A DNA stretch of 15,186 bases from CAG-307 sp964524125 (GCA_964524125.1 CAZGBY010000043.1:1-15186); one strand, 5' to 3'. Shown: positions 6,070-14,952, counted from the stretch's first letter. The notes: generated by a model not told the origin, from the sequence alone. Made by a program: numbers and translations.

Positions 6070-6563
6070 TAAAATAGGCCCTCTATTTCTTTAATAATAA
6101 CTCTTTCTTTTGTAACACGCAAAATAAATTCATCTCTAAATGGTACAAGTGCGTTTTTACCATTTTCTTTTTTAATTACAAGTAAATACCCTTGTGGGAC
6201 TTCTCTTACATCAATAACTTTACCTCTAAAATCAGCTCTGTCATTATACGCATCAAGTCCTATAAGTTCATGAAAATAATACTCGCCTTCTTCAAGTGGT
6301 TTTTGGTCTTCTTCAGATATAAAAAGTTCAGAACCTTTGTATTTTTCAACCAAGTTAATATCTTCTAAACCTTCAAATCTAACTAAAATATGAGGAGGAT
6401 ATTCACTTTTATTCTTAACTGTCAATTTTATATATTCATCTTTATAATATAAATATACATTTGCGCCTTTATAGAATCTTTCAAAATCAGTTATAACCAT
6501 AACCTTAAGGTCTCCCTTAAGGCCATGAGTATTTAATATTTTTCCAATACGATAATAATTCAT
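6069..6563 (-). CDS. rimM: Ribosome maturation factor RimM
   Basis: 164 aa, the usual length. RimM binds S19 and assists assembly of the 30S head. The N-terminal RimM domain begins RIGKILNTHGLKGDLKV (5-21) and the C-terminal PRC-barrel-like domain contains EYYFHELIGL (94-103) followed by G..V.DV....G. Start ATG 6563 lies 2 bp after the addA stop, and its ribosome-binding site (GAGGT) is inside the last codons of addA, so the two are translationally coupled. It overlaps trmD by one base. Normally rimM follows khpA; here addBA, a permease and an oxidoreductase gene lie between. Confidence 0.96.
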   Translation of the reverse strand: MNYYRIGKILNTHGLKGDLKVMVITDFERFYKGANVYLYYKDEYIKLTVKNKSEYPPHILVRFEGLEDINLVEKYKGSELFISEEDQKPLEEGEYYFHELIGLDAYNDRADFRGKVIDVREVPQGYLLVIKKENGKNALVPFRDEFILRVTKERVIIKEIEGLF

Positions 6564-6565
6564 AA

Positions 6566-9500
6566 TTATACCTCGACTTTTCTAAGAGTTGCATCTACAA
6601 TTGAAAGTAAGTAACAATCAACTCTTTTATTTGTTTTACTCAAAACAAATTTCTTATATAAACTAAGTTGTCTATCATAAGCTTCATCATCAAAATTTTT
6701 AAGCTTATAATCTATTATATCAATATGATCATCATATATAGCAAGTAAGTCTATAATACCATGATAAGATGCATTATCTATTATACTAAAAAATTCATAT
6801 TCATGTAAAGTTTTAGCTAAATAAATATTTTTCATTAAATCCATATTTAAAACTCTTTCAATAATATCTTTAGCATTCTTATCAATATTAAGTTCATTTA
6901 ATGACTCAAAAGGTCTAGTAAAGTCTAACATTTCTAAAATATAATGGTATTCTAAACCCTTTTCAAGCATACTATCTAAATGTTTATTAGATATTTTATT
7001 CATACGTTTTGAAATATGGTCTTGTTTTACAATATTTCCATTTATATTTAATGGTTCATAATCTAATTTAGGATTATATTTTAAATTTAAATTATAAGAG
7101 TTTTGATTAATTCTATTTACATCTAATTCATTAAAATAATCTTCAGTTAAATCGATTCTATTTTTAAATAGTTCAGGTGTTTTACTTTCTAAATAATCAA
7201 AATATTGTCCAAAAGACTTTTGAGTATCAGTATCTATACTATCCTTAACATTAGATATATCTCTTATAAATATCATTTTTTCTCTAGCACGAGTAAGTGC
7301 TACATAAAATAATCTTAATCTTTCGGATATTGTTTCCTTTTTCCATTTATTTACAAACAGTCTTTTTAAAATAGTTTCCTTTTCTCCTTCATTATAACAA
7401 GGTGTATATATACCATATTTAGGATCAAAACCAGTTTTGCTTTTAATATTAGCACTATTATAAGAATGATTAAAATCTGCAAAATAACAAATAGGATATT
7501 CTAAACCTTTAGATTTATGAATATTCATCATCTTAACACCTTGTGAAGTAGATACATCTAAAGAATATTTAACTTCAGATGATGATTTTAATAAACCATC
7601 TAATACTTCTACAGCTTTAGTAAAATGATATCCCATTTTAGATAATTCATTTAATTTACCTGATATAAATTCAACTTCATGTAAAGAGTTATTAATATTA
7701 GAAATCTTTAAAATATTATCATAGAATTTAAATTTATTAATTATTTCATTTAAAATTGTTTGACTATCCTTTGTATCAATTAAATAAGATATTTCCTTAC
7801 ATGTTTTAGATACAATATTATCTAAGTCTTTACTAGAAACTATTTTATAAATTTCATCATCTGAATACTCAAATAAAAAACTTCTTAATACACTTGAAAG
7901 TGCATGATAATAATCACTATTAAATGTATGCATAAAATGATATGAAACTAATTTTAAACAATTAAGTATAACCATTGAAGGATATGATGAATTTATACTT
8001 TGATCAGCATAAATCACAACAGGAATAGAGAAATATTCCAGTACTTTTTTAAATATTTCAAAATGATTTTGTCTATCTAATATAATACAAAAATCATTAT
8101 AAGTAGCCTTTCTAAAGCCTTCTTCTTTATTAAATACTGTATATTTACCTACTTTAGATAAAATATCTTTAGCAATAATAAAACCTTCATAGTAATCTCT
8201 TTCTATTTTTGATGATATATCATAAGGATAATAGATAAAATCACTATTAAATCCAGAATCAAAATCGCATTTTACATCATTATATAATGTAAGCCCAAAC
8301 TTCATTTGATGGGATTTTATATAATCAGCATCCCCAACTTCTTTAGACATAAGATGTGAAAACATAACATTAATATCTGATAATACTTCACTTCTTGAGC
8401 GGAAGTTTTGATTCATATCAATTAAATAACCATCATATAATGAAAATTCATCTTTTTGCGATGGATAGTTATCTTTGTTAATAGAATAATATGTTTCATA
8501 TTTTTTGGCAAATATATTAGGATTAGCATTTCTAAATTTATAAATGGATTGTTTAATATCTCCAACCATAAATCGATTATTATTTTTAAAATATGAAATA
8601 AATGTTTCTTGTAAGTCTGATGTATCTTGATATTCATCAATTAATATTTCTTTAAAATTAGATCTAAGTTCACTAGCTACATCTTCATTTTCTTTAACTA
8701 ATTTAATAGCTAGTTTTTGAATATCATTAAATTCATATAAGCCCATTTGAGATTTATATAAATCAATTTGTTTATAATATTTAATTAATATTAATTTAAA
8801 CAATTCAATATATGATGATGTTTGTTTATATTCATCTAAAGCTTCATCAAGTGATTCATAATCAGTATATTTAAGTATTTCATCCATTAATGCTTTAGTT
8901 GTTTTTCTTAATATTTTATAATCTTCATCCTTAATAATTGGAAGTTTTATACTACAAACACTTTTAATACTTTCAAATGTTTGGAAATTCAAACCATTTA
9001 TAATCATGTCAAAAGTTTCTATATTTTTTTTAGAATCAGTATAAGAATACATTTCATTAATCTTATTAAATAATTCTTCTTTCAAAGAAATAATATAATC
9101 ATAATATTCATTTTTTATCATATTTATAAATTCATTTGAAAAATAAATATCATTATAATGTTCTAAAAATGAAATTGAATCTTCTTTTTTATCTATAGAA
9201 TTTATAAGTAACATTAATGTATCTATTAAAGAATTATCTTTTTTAGTAGTAAATTTATTTAAATAATCTATAAGTAAAGGATTATTTTCTTCATATAGTT
9301 CATCTAAAATGCCAGTTATTATTTCGATTTTTTTCATATAAATTGATGAACTATCACAAATAGATAAATCAGGTGAAACATTTAATTTATAAAAATATTT
9401 TTTACACATAGATAAATTAAATGAATCAAATGTAGTTATATAAGCTTGTTCAAGTAATGATATACTATCTTTAAGACTTTCGTCACTTCCTAGCATTTTT

Positions 9501-9703
9501 CTTACACGAGCTTTCATTTCAGCTGCGGCTGCGTTAGTAAAAGTAAGTACTAAAAGTTCAGTAGGTAAAGTACCTTCTTTAATTAAATTTGTAACTCTAG
9601 ATGTTAATACTTGAGTTTTTCCACTACCTGCACCTGCTGAAACTAGTACATCTTTATCAAATTTACCATAAGCCGCAAGTGCTTGCATATCATTCATTGG
9701 CAT
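6566..9703 (-). CDS. addA: AddA, ATP-dependent helicase/nuclease subunit A
   Basis: 1045 aa from ATG 9703, with AAGGAGG 9 bases upstream; an in-frame TTG at 9742 is rejected because it lies upstream of that site. AddAB processes double-strand DNA ends for RecA recombination. UvrD-type superfamily 1 motifs are complete: Walker A AGAGSGKT (23-30), TFTNAAAAEM (54-63), IDEYQDT near 355, VGDIKQSIYKFRN near 377, QNFRSR near 429, NIHKSKGLEYP near 725 and YVALTRAREK near 800. The C-terminal nuclease has GIIDLLAIY near 980 and the catalytic IDYK near 1000, then a QLSLY helix. It is shorter than the 1232-aa B. subtilis protein. It overlaps addB by 14 bp and precedes rimM by 2 bp. Confidence 0.96.
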   Translation of the reverse strand: MPMNDMQALAAYGKFDKDVLVSAGAGSGKTQVLTSRVTNLIKEGTLPTELLVLTFTNAAAAEMKARVRKMLGSDESLKDSISLLEQAYITTFDSFNLSMCKKYFYKLNVSPDLSICDSSSIYMKKIEIITGILDELYEENNPLLIDYLNKFTTKKDNSLIDTLMLLINSIDKKEDSISFLEHYNDIYFSNEFINMIKNEYYDYIISLKEELFNKINEMYSYTDSKKNIETFDMIINGLNFQTFESIKSVCSIKLPIIKDEDYKILRKTTKALMDEILKYTDYESLDEALDEYKQTSSYIELFKLILIKYYKQIDLYKSQMGLYEFNDIQKLAIKLVKENEDVASELRSNFKEILIDEYQDTSDLQETFISYFKNNNRFMVGDIKQSIYKFRNANPNIFAKKYETYYSINKDNYPSQKDEFSLYDGYLIDMNQNFRSRSEVLSDINVMFSHLMSKEVGDADYIKSHQMKFGLTLYNDVKCDFDSGFNSDFIYYPYDISSKIERDYYEGFIIAKDILSKVGKYTVFNKEEGFRKATYNDFCIILDRQNHFEIFKKVLEYFSIPVVIYADQSINSSYPSMVILNCLKLVSYHFMHTFNSDYYHALSSVLRSFLFEYSDDEIYKIVSSKDLDNIVSKTCKEISYLIDTKDSQTILNEIINKFKFYDNILKISNINNSLHEVEFISGKLNELSKMGYHFTKAVEVLDGLLKSSSEVKYSLDVSTSQGVKMMNIHKSKGLEYPICYFADFNHSYNSANIKSKTGFDPKYGIYTPCYNEGEKETILKRLFVNKWKKETISERLRLFYVALTRAREKMIFIRDISNVKDSIDTDTQKSFGQYFDYLESKTPELFKNRIDLTEDYFNELDVNRINQNSYNLNLKYNPKLDYEPLNINGNIVKQDHISKRMNKISNKHLDSMLEKGLEYHYILEMLDFTRPFESLNELNIDKNAKDIIERVLNMDLMKNIYLAKTLHEYEFFSIIDNASYHGIIDLLAIYDDHIDIIDYKLKNFDDEAYDRQLSLYKKFVLSKTNKRVDCYLLSIVDATLRKVEV

Positions 9704-12065
9704 TATCTTCTTCCTCCTTCCATTTTTTACCTTTATGTTCAATTATATCTTTAGATGTTTTAAAACAAACATCTTTAAATGGACAAAAATCACAGCTTAT
9801 ATTTTTCTTATCAATTCTTTTTACAGTAATATTAAATTTAGCATTCATTATTAAATCATAAGCTTCATCAATTTTAGATGAAACTATATTAAATAATGTA
9901 TCAATATCTTCATCAGTAAATACTTTACTATATGCATTTGGAGTTCCATCTTTTGTTTCTTTATAGTTCTTTAAATAAGAACCTCTTGTAGTGTCAATAG
10001 AATTAACTAAATTAGGGTTTGTAAATCCTTCAATATTTAAGTTTTTATTTATTTGCTCTAAAACAGTTCCTTCTCCTGATTTAGGTAAGATAATATTAAT
10101 CTTTTGAAGATAAAAACCTACTATATTTGCATCTTTAAATTCTTCATCATTTTTAACTAAATAAATATAAACAGGAAGTTGTAAATTAAGTCCATATTCT
10201 AAATTATTTAACGATTCAATATCAGAACCAGTCTTATAATCAATAATAGCTAAATATTTTTTGTCATTATCATACCATAATTTATCAATAAATCCTTTAA
10301 ATATTAAATTACCATTATCAAGTATAACATCCATTTTCTTTTCACATAAAGAGTTATTTAAAGAAGAATATTGTTTATGACTTTTAATTTGTTCAATTAC
10401 TATATTTAGATGTTCTTTCATTTTATTAAAATAAAACAAATCTTTATTAGTAAAGTTATAATCTTTACTGATAGCTAATTCTTTTTCTTGTTCTAAATAT
10501 TTATTTGAAGATTCTTCAAAATCAAATGATTCACCATAAGTTTCAAAATCTTGTAATACTCCATGAGCATAACTTCCTAACATTGTATCTATTGTTGGAG
10601 TAAATGTATCTATTTTTAATATTTTTTTACAATAATATTTAAATGGGCATTGATAAAAATCATGTAAATCAGAATAAGAAAGTACAAAAGGATTTTTAAT
10701 AGTTTCCTTAAAATATGTTAAATCTAAAGGTTTAAATGTATTGTCATAAGTATTATATTTTAAATCACTATGATAATAATTAATTAAATCATCATTTTGT
10801 TCATTGTATTTGATATAGTTATCTAGCATTAAAGATAAATGTAAATTATCTAATGTTTGATTTAAACCCATATTATATTCATTCTTATTATGCTTAATTT
10901 CTTTCATATTTAAATCGGTTGTAAGTGAAGAAATATTAGATGATTTAAAACTATGCATAGAACTATAAGATATAACTAAATTATTACATTCTTGTAAAGA
11001 ATTAATAACTTTTGTTTTATTAATTAAATTTAATGTAACTGTTTCATCAAGATCAAGTAACTTAGCTTCTTCATCTTTAATAAATCTTTCATCTTTAATT
11101 ATTAAAGGTATATTTATATTAAAATCTAGTAAATAAATATATGAATTAGTATAAGATTTTAAATCATCAATAGTTATAAATTCTAAATAATTATCATATA
11201 AATCATTTTCATAAGAAATAGTTTTTATAAGATCAGGCCAATACTTTAAATCATTTATAGGATTATTTAGATATAGTTTATATTTATTAATAATATCTAT
11301 TAATTTATTTAAAATATAATTATCTTTACTTTGTAATAGATTTATAATTTCTTCATAAGATAATCCCTCTTCTATCTTATAAATAAATTCTTGATATACT
11401 TTTGTTGACATCACTTCATTTTCTTGAGGTATTACAACAGGTATAGATAATAGATTTGCATATTTTTTTATTAAAAAGATATATTCATTTGATACATTAC
11501 ATAATTTTATATTAGAAATATCAATACCATTTTTTAAAAGTGTTTGGATGTTATCAAACACATATGCAAGTTCATCTTCAATATTTAAAAACGTATGATA
11601 GTAAAGTTGCTTGTGATTTAATAATATAGTAGGATAGAATATATCATAAGTATTATCTTCAAGTTGTGATATTACATACTGAAGTTCTTTAGTATCTTCA
11701 TAACCTACAAAAGTAAAATGCAAGTCTTTTTTTCTTTGATTAAATATATCATCACAAATAAGATAATTATTTTTTTCAAGTAATTCTTTTATATCAAGTA
11801 AAAATTTACCACTCTTAGAGTTATAATTGCCATTTAATGACAAAAGTGACGATATATAAGATGATGAAACTGAAAATTTAACATTTAATTCATTTGCTAA
11901 AAATATGTAACCTTCAGGTTTTATATCAAAAGTTAATTTCCTTTTTAATTCTTCAAGACTTAAAAATGTATAGTTTTTAAAGTTTAAATCATTTACTAGT
12001 TCACTTAAGATTTTAGTTTTAATATGACTAGGACATATAATAAATCCTTCTTTATAATCTATCAT
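9690..12065 (-). CDS. addB: AddB, nuclease/iron-sulfur subunit B of AddAB
   Basis: 791 aa from ATG 12065, with GGAG upstream; an in-frame TTG at 12083 lies upstream of the ribosome-binding site and is rejected. AddB supplies the second nuclease and Chi recognition. The C-terminal domain is recognisable: SYSDLHDFYQCPFKYY near 465-478 with the first cluster cysteine, GFIDKLWY near 590, nuclease motif IIDYKTG near 607, and CDFCPFKDVC near 757-766 (C-x2-C-x5-C), completing the Fe-S ligands. The N-terminus has no Walker A motif, whereas B. subtilis AddB begins with GRSGSGKT, and the protein is much shorter than the usual roughly 1160 aa. It is first in the addB-addA-rimM-trmD operon. Identity rests on the C-terminus and on addA next door. 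Confidence 0.9.
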   Translation of the reverse strand: MIDYKEGFIICPSHIKTKILSELVNDLNFKNYTFLSLEELKRKLTFDIKPEGYIFLANELNVKFSVSSSYISSLLSLNGNYNSKSGKFLLDIKELLEKNNYLICDDIFNQRKKDLHFTFVGYEDTKELQYVISQLEDNTYDIFYPTILLNHKQLYYHTFLNIEDELAYVFDNIQTLLKNGIDISNIKLCNVSNEYIFLIKKYANLLSIPVVIPQENEVMSTKVYQEFIYKIEEGLSYEEIINLLQSKDNYILNKLIDIINKYKLYLNNPINDLKYWPDLIKTISYENDLYDNYLEFITIDDLKSYTNSYIYLLDFNINIPLIIKDERFIKDEEAKLLDLDETVTLNLINKTKVINSLQECNNLVISYSSMHSFKSSNISSLTTDLNMKEIKHNKNEYNMGLNQTLDNLHLSLMLDNYIKYNEQNDDLINYYHSDLKYNTYDNTFKPLDLTYFKETIKNPFVLSYSDLHDFYQCPFKYYCKKILKIDTFTPTIDTMLGSYAHGVLQDFETYGESFDFEESSNKYLEQEKELAISKDYNFTNKDLFYFNKMKEHLNIVIEQIKSHKQYSSLNNSLCEKKMDVILDNGNLIFKGFIDKLWYDNDKKYLAIIDYKTGSDIESLNNLEYGLNLQLPVYIYLVKNDEEFKDANIVGFYLQKINIILPKSGEGTVLEQINKNLNIEGFTNPNLVNSIDTTRGSYLKNYKETKDGTPNAYSKVFTDEDIDTLFNIVSSKIDEAYDLIMNAKFNITVKRIDKKNISCDFCPFKDVCFKTSKDIIEHKGKKWKEEEDNANE

Positions 12066-12142
12066 AATACCACTCCAATTCAAATATATTATACTACTTA
12101 AACTTACATTATTTCTTCTAGTTAATTTTTTTTATTAATATA

Positions 12143-12171
12143 ATTATACCTTTTTATAATTATTTTGTATA
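12143..12171 (-). promoter_or_regulatory. Possible promoter of addB-addA-rimM-trmD
   Basis: TATACA (12166-12171), a 17-bp spacer and TATAAT (12143-12148) on the minus strand; leader about 70 bases. A second TATAAT at 12088-12093 is closer to addB but has no -35. The region is so AT-rich that the choice is uncertain. Confidence 0.4.
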
Positions 12172-12178
12172 TTATAAA
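12153..12178. promoter_or_regulatory. Inverted repeat between divergent promoters
   Basis: TTTATAAT and ATTATAAA are perfect 8-bp arms separated by 10 bp. The site covers the proposed addB -35 and lies 18 bp upstream of the permease -35. The half-sites equal those of the Per box (TTATAAT, ATTATAA) but the spacing is 10 instead of 1, so regulator binding is speculative. Confidence 0.3.
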
Positions 12179-12196
12179 TCCAAAAATTTATAGTTA

Positions 12197-12225
12197 TTTA
12201 CAATCTTATATTTTTCTTATATAAT
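12197..12225 (+). promoter_or_regulatory. Promoter of the APC permease gene
   Basis: TTTACA (12197-12202), a 17-bp spacer and perfect TATAAT (12220-12225). The leader of about 55 bases is AT-rich and ends in AAAGGAG seven bases before the ATG. Confidence 0.65.
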
Positions 12226-12287
12226 TAAAATAAATCAAATATTAATTTAATTAATATACAAACTATACTAATTAAAGGAGAATTTTT

Positions 12288-13691
12288 ATGCTTAATAAAA
12301 AATATGGATTATTTACAGCGATATCAATGGTTGTAGGTATTGTAATAGGTTCTGGCATCTTTTTTAAAGCCCAGGATATTTTAAAAAGTACAAATGGTAA
12401 TGTACTACTTGGAGTACTAGCATGGGTTATAGGAGGAATACTTATGGTAGTATTTTCCGCAACTTTTGCAGGATATGCAAATAAATATGAAAAAATAAAT
12501 GGAGTTGTAGATTATTCTGAGGCTATCGTTGGTAAAAAATATGGATTTATAATCGGATGGTTCTTATCTACAATTTATTATCCTGCAATGACATCAGTAC
12601 TTGCGTGGGTTTCAGCTAGATATACACTGAATTTATTTGGTTCTTCTGATATTACAGGTGGTCTTTGTATAGCACTTGCACTTTTATATTTAATAGGTGC
12701 ATATGCACTTAATATGTTAACACCTAAAATTGCAGGTAAAGCACAAGTATCAGCAACAATAATAAAATTAATCCCATTAATTTTAATGGCAATTGTAGGT
12801 ACAATTGCAGGATTAGTTAATGGAACAACTTTAGAAAATTTAAAGTTTTCAACAAGTACTAGTGAATCCTTTGATGGTATTTTTGGTGCTATTTGCGCAG
12901 CAGTATTTGCATATGAAGGTTGGATAATCGCCACATCAATAAACTCTGAAATTAAAGATTCTAAAAAGAATTTACCTAAAGCTTTAATGATAGGATCTAT
13001 TATTGTGATGGTTATATATGTAACATTCTTTATAGGTATATCATCATCAATCGGTGTTGATATAATTATAAATGATGGTGCACCTAAAGCTTTTACTAAG
13101 TTATTTGGAAGCTTTGGTGGAACACTTTTAAATGTGTTTGTTGTAATATCATGTTTAGGTACTTTAAATGGATTAATGCTTGGAAATGTTAGAAGTATGT
13201 ATTCTATTTCAAATAGAGGTGAAAAAACAGATATTAAAATATTTAAACAAGTAGATGAAATAACTAATGTACCTAATAATTCAGGAGTAATTACACTACT
13301 ATTTTGTGCAATATGGTTTTTCTACTTTTATGGTGCTAATTTAAATAGTAATTCTATTTTTGGCGTATTTTCATTTGATTCTTCAGAACTTCCTATTCTT
13401 TCTATTTATATGTTATATATACCTATATTTATAGTATATCTATTTAAAAGTTGGAAAACTATTAACATTAAAGAAAAGATATTAAATATTACATCTATTA
13501 TACTTGCGTTATTTATGATATTTTGTGCTATTTATGCTCATGGTATTAAACCATTTAAAGATGCTAATATTAATGGAAACTTCTCATTTCCTATATTATT
13601 TTATATGATAATATTCTTAATTATAATGGGAATTGGTATTGGATATATGCAATTTAAATATAATAAAGATTTAATTGATAACGAGTGTTAA
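12288..13691 (+). CDS. APC-family amino acid permease
   Basis: 467 aa with about 12 membrane segments (roughly 8-27, 40-62, 84-105, 124-143, 152-176, 197-216, 232-256, 275-300, 335-350, 370-390, 400-420, 433-455). The TM1 motif VGIVIGSGIFFK (17-28) holds the unwound substrate-binding stretch of the APC fold, and TM6 has FAYEGW, typical of the LAT/SteT-type branch. Expected role: proton- or amino-acid-coupled transport of amino acids across the cytoplasmic membrane; the substrate cannot be read from sequence. AAAGGAG lies 7 bases before the ATG. It is a single plus-strand gene among minus-strand neighbours, with its own promoter and a terminator overlapping its stop codon. Confidence 0.92.
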   Translation: MLNKKYGLFTAISMVVGIVIGSGIFFKAQDILKSTNGNVLLGVLAWVIGGILMVVFSATFAGYANKYEKINGVVDYSEAIVGKKYGFIIGWFLSTIYYPAMTSVLAWVSARYTLNLFGSSDITGGLCIALALLYLIGAYALNMLTPKIAGKAQVSATIIKLIPLILMAIVGTIAGLVNGTTLENLKFSTSTSESFDGIFGAICAAVFAYEGWIIATSINSEIKDSKKNLPKALMIGSIIVMVIYVTFFIGISSSIGVDIIINDGAPKAFTKLFGSFGGTLLNVFVVISCLGTLNGLMLGNVRSMYSISNRGEKTDIKIFKQVDEITNVPNNSGVITLLFCAIWFFYFYGANLNSNSIFGVFSFDSSELPILSIYMLYIPIFIVYLFKSWKTINIKEKILNITSIILALFMIFCAIYAHGIKPFKDANINGNFSFPILFYMIIFLIIMGIGIGYMQFKYNKDLIDNEC

Positions 13692-13709
13692 TTCATTCGT
13701 TATTTTTTT
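13680..13709 (+). terminator. Terminator of the APC permease gene
   Basis: Stem AACGAGTG pairs with CATTCGTT (one G-U) around a 6-base loop that contains the stop codon, followed by A and seven Ts. Confidence 0.85.
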
Positions 13710-13710
13710 A

Positions 13711-13740
13711 TAAAAAAATCCCTACAAATATTGTAAGGAT
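13711..13740 (-). terminator. Terminator of the oxidoreductase gene
   Basis: On the minus strand ATCCTTACAA pairs with TTGTAGGGAT (10 bp, one G-U) around a 3-base loop, then a run of Ts. It faces the permease terminator, so the convergent genes have separate hairpins. Confidence 0.88.
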
Positions 13741-13749
13741 CTTCTAGAA

Positions 13750-14328
13750 TTAAAATGTAAGTACTAACTTTAAACCTTCTTTAATAGCACTTTTAATTTT
13801 ATTATTAATTTCTTCTTGTGATACATAATCAAGGTTATTTGCAGAAATAACTTCTACTTTACCTAAACCCCAAAGTTCTGATAAAGCTTCAAAATAAGAT
13901 GTTGCTTGATCAAGTTTGTCACGTGTTTTTATATTCATACCACGAGTTGTGATATATAATAACTTTTTGCAGTTACAGTTACCATAACATTTCTCATTAT
14001 CTGATTTAAATGTAATATTTAAGATAGAACATAGTTCTATAAATACCTTTAAAGCAGATGGAATAGACATATCCCAAAATGGTGCTGAAATTACAATTCT
14101 ATCTGACTGTTGAATAGTATTTGCCCAAGCAAGTACATAATCTGGAATATCACCATTTAATCTTTTATTAATAAGATCGTGATTAACAATATTCAATTGT
14201 AAATCATTAATGACTAATGTTTTTACATCATAGCGTTTTTTTAACTCTTCAATGATTGGAGTTGCGATTTTCTTAGTACGAGATTCGCTACCTCTTATAC
14301 AAGCGTCTATGTATAATAATTTTTCCAT
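13750..14328 (-). CDS. Flavodoxin-fold FMN-dependent NAD(P)H oxidoreductase (azoreductase-like)
   Basis: 192 aa, close to the usual 200 aa of the Flavodoxin_2/AzoR family. ATG at 14328 has AAGGAA upstream. The N-terminus LLYIDACIRGSESRTKK (4-20) is the beta strand and FMN-phosphate loop. APFWDMSIPSALKVFIE (82-98) matches the azoreductase flavin motif (P-M/F-W-N/D-F/M-x-IP..LK), and LLYITTRG (123-130) is the following strand. Expected reaction: two-electron reduction of quinones or azo compounds by NAD(P)H in the cytoplasm. An insertion KCYGNCNC (113-120) adds three close cysteines, which is unusual. It follows the khpA terminator by only about 25 bases, so its promoter is unclear. Confidence 0.87.
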   Translation of the reverse strand: MEKLLYIDACIRGSESRTKKIATPIIEELKKRYDVKTLVINDLQLNIVNHDLINKRLNGDIPDYVLAWANTIQQSDRIVISAPFWDMSIPSALKVFIELCSILNITFKSDNEKCYGNCNCKKLLYITTRGMNIKTRDKLDQATSYFEALSELWGLGKVEVISANNLDYVSQEEINNKIKSAIKEGLKLVLTF

Positions 14329-14352
14329 AAGTATACATTCCTTTTCTTTTTA

Positions 14353-14392
14353 TTTAAAAAATAAAAACTCCTAGAATTAAATCTAAGAGTTT
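14353..14392 (-). terminator. Terminator of the rpsP-khpA operon
   Basis: On the minus strand AAACTCTTAGA pairs with TCTAGGAGTTT (11 bp, one G-U) around a 6-base loop, followed by TTATTTTTT. It starts 17 bases after the khpA stop. Confidence 0.92.
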
Positions 14393-14423
14393 ATTGTAGC
14401 AATTTAATACTACTTTGCTTCAA
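14393..14423 (-). promoter_or_regulatory. Weak candidate promoter for the oxidoreductase gene
   Basis: TTGAAG (14418-14423) and TACAAT (14393-14398) with TGC before the -10, but the spacer is 19 bp. The transcript would begin inside the terminator hairpin. Read-through from rpsP-khpA is an equally good explanation. Confidence 0.25.
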
Positions 14424-14655
14424 TATTTAAACGAACCTTTACGCCTTCTTTAGAAGCCATTGCATAAATAATAGTACGAATTGCAGATGCAATATGACCA
14501 TTTTTACCAATAACACGTCCTAAATCAGCTTCATTTACAGAAGCTAAGAAAGTGTAAAATCCATCATTTTCTCCTAGATCTTTAACTTCAAGATCATTTG
14601 GAAATGATAAAAGTGGTTGGATTAAGTTTTGAATTAAAGCTTCAAAATTTCCCAT
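14410..14655 (-). CDS. khpA: KH-domain RNA-binding protein KhpA
   Basis: 81 aa, a single KH domain of the KhpA/YlqC family. The GXXG RNA-binding loop is VIGKNGH (48-54), preceded by DLGRV and followed by the helix IASAIRTIIYAMA. KhpA works with KhpB as a small-RNA/mRNA-binding protein affecting cell-wall growth and division in Gram-positive bacteria. ATG 14655 has GGAGGT 6 bases upstream and lies 16 bp after rpsP, the conserved order. It is followed by a terminator instead of rimM. Confidence 0.95.
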   Translation of the reverse strand: MGNFEALIQNLIQPLLSFPNDLEVKDLGENDGFYTFLASVNEADLGRVIGKNGHIASAIRTIIYAMASKEGVKVRLNIEAK

Positions 14656-14671
14656 TTCGTACCTCCACTAA

Positions 14672-14917
14672 TTACTTAGTAGACTTAATGCTTTTAAGAA
14701 TATTCTTTACAGTTTGAGTAGGTTGAGCACCTTGATTTAACCACTTGTTAGTAGCTTCTTCATTTACATTAACGATTGCTGGATTAGCAACTGGGTTATA
14801 TGTACCTAAAACTTCTAGGAATCTTCCATCACGAGGACTCTTTGAATCGCAAGCAACGATACGATATTGAGGGTTCTTGTGAGCACCAAATCTTTGTAAT
14901 CTAATTTTAACTGCCAT
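14672..14917 (-). CDS. rpsP: 30S ribosomal protein S16
   Basis: 81 aa from ATG 14917 (MAVKIRLQRFG). An in-frame GTG at 14929 would add four residues but lies directly on the GGAG ribosome-binding site and is rejected. The S16 signature is clear: KIRLQRFGAHKNPQYRIV, then SPRDGRFLEVLGTYNP and the C-terminal GAQPTQTVKNIL. S16 is an early 30S assembly protein that binds 16S rRNA. It is the first gene of a two-gene operon with khpA, under a near-consensus promoter. Confidence 0.98.
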   Translation of the reverse strand: MAVKIRLQRFGAHKNPQYRIVACDSKSPRDGRFLEVLGTYNPVANPAIVNVNEEATNKWLNQGAQPTQTVKNILKSIKSTK

Positions 14918-14952
14918 AAAATAATTCACTCCTTTTTAAAATTTACGTGATA

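Noticed and set aside
8422..8640. 72-aa minus-strand reading frame
   Set aside because: Alternative frame inside addA at motifs II-IV; low-complexity Ile/Asn/His translation.
922..9692. Mycoplasma-type code (UGA = Trp)
   Set aside because: UGA ends the kinase and addB at positions that fit the overlap with the next gene, and tryptophans are encoded by TGG.
9601..9861. 86-aa plus-strand reading frame
   Set aside because: Antisense to the addA start and addB end, both well supported by motifs.
12578..12934. 118-aa minus-strand reading frame
   Set aside because: Antisense to the membrane segments of the APC permease; its Ala/Ile/Pro-rich translation is a typical shadow.
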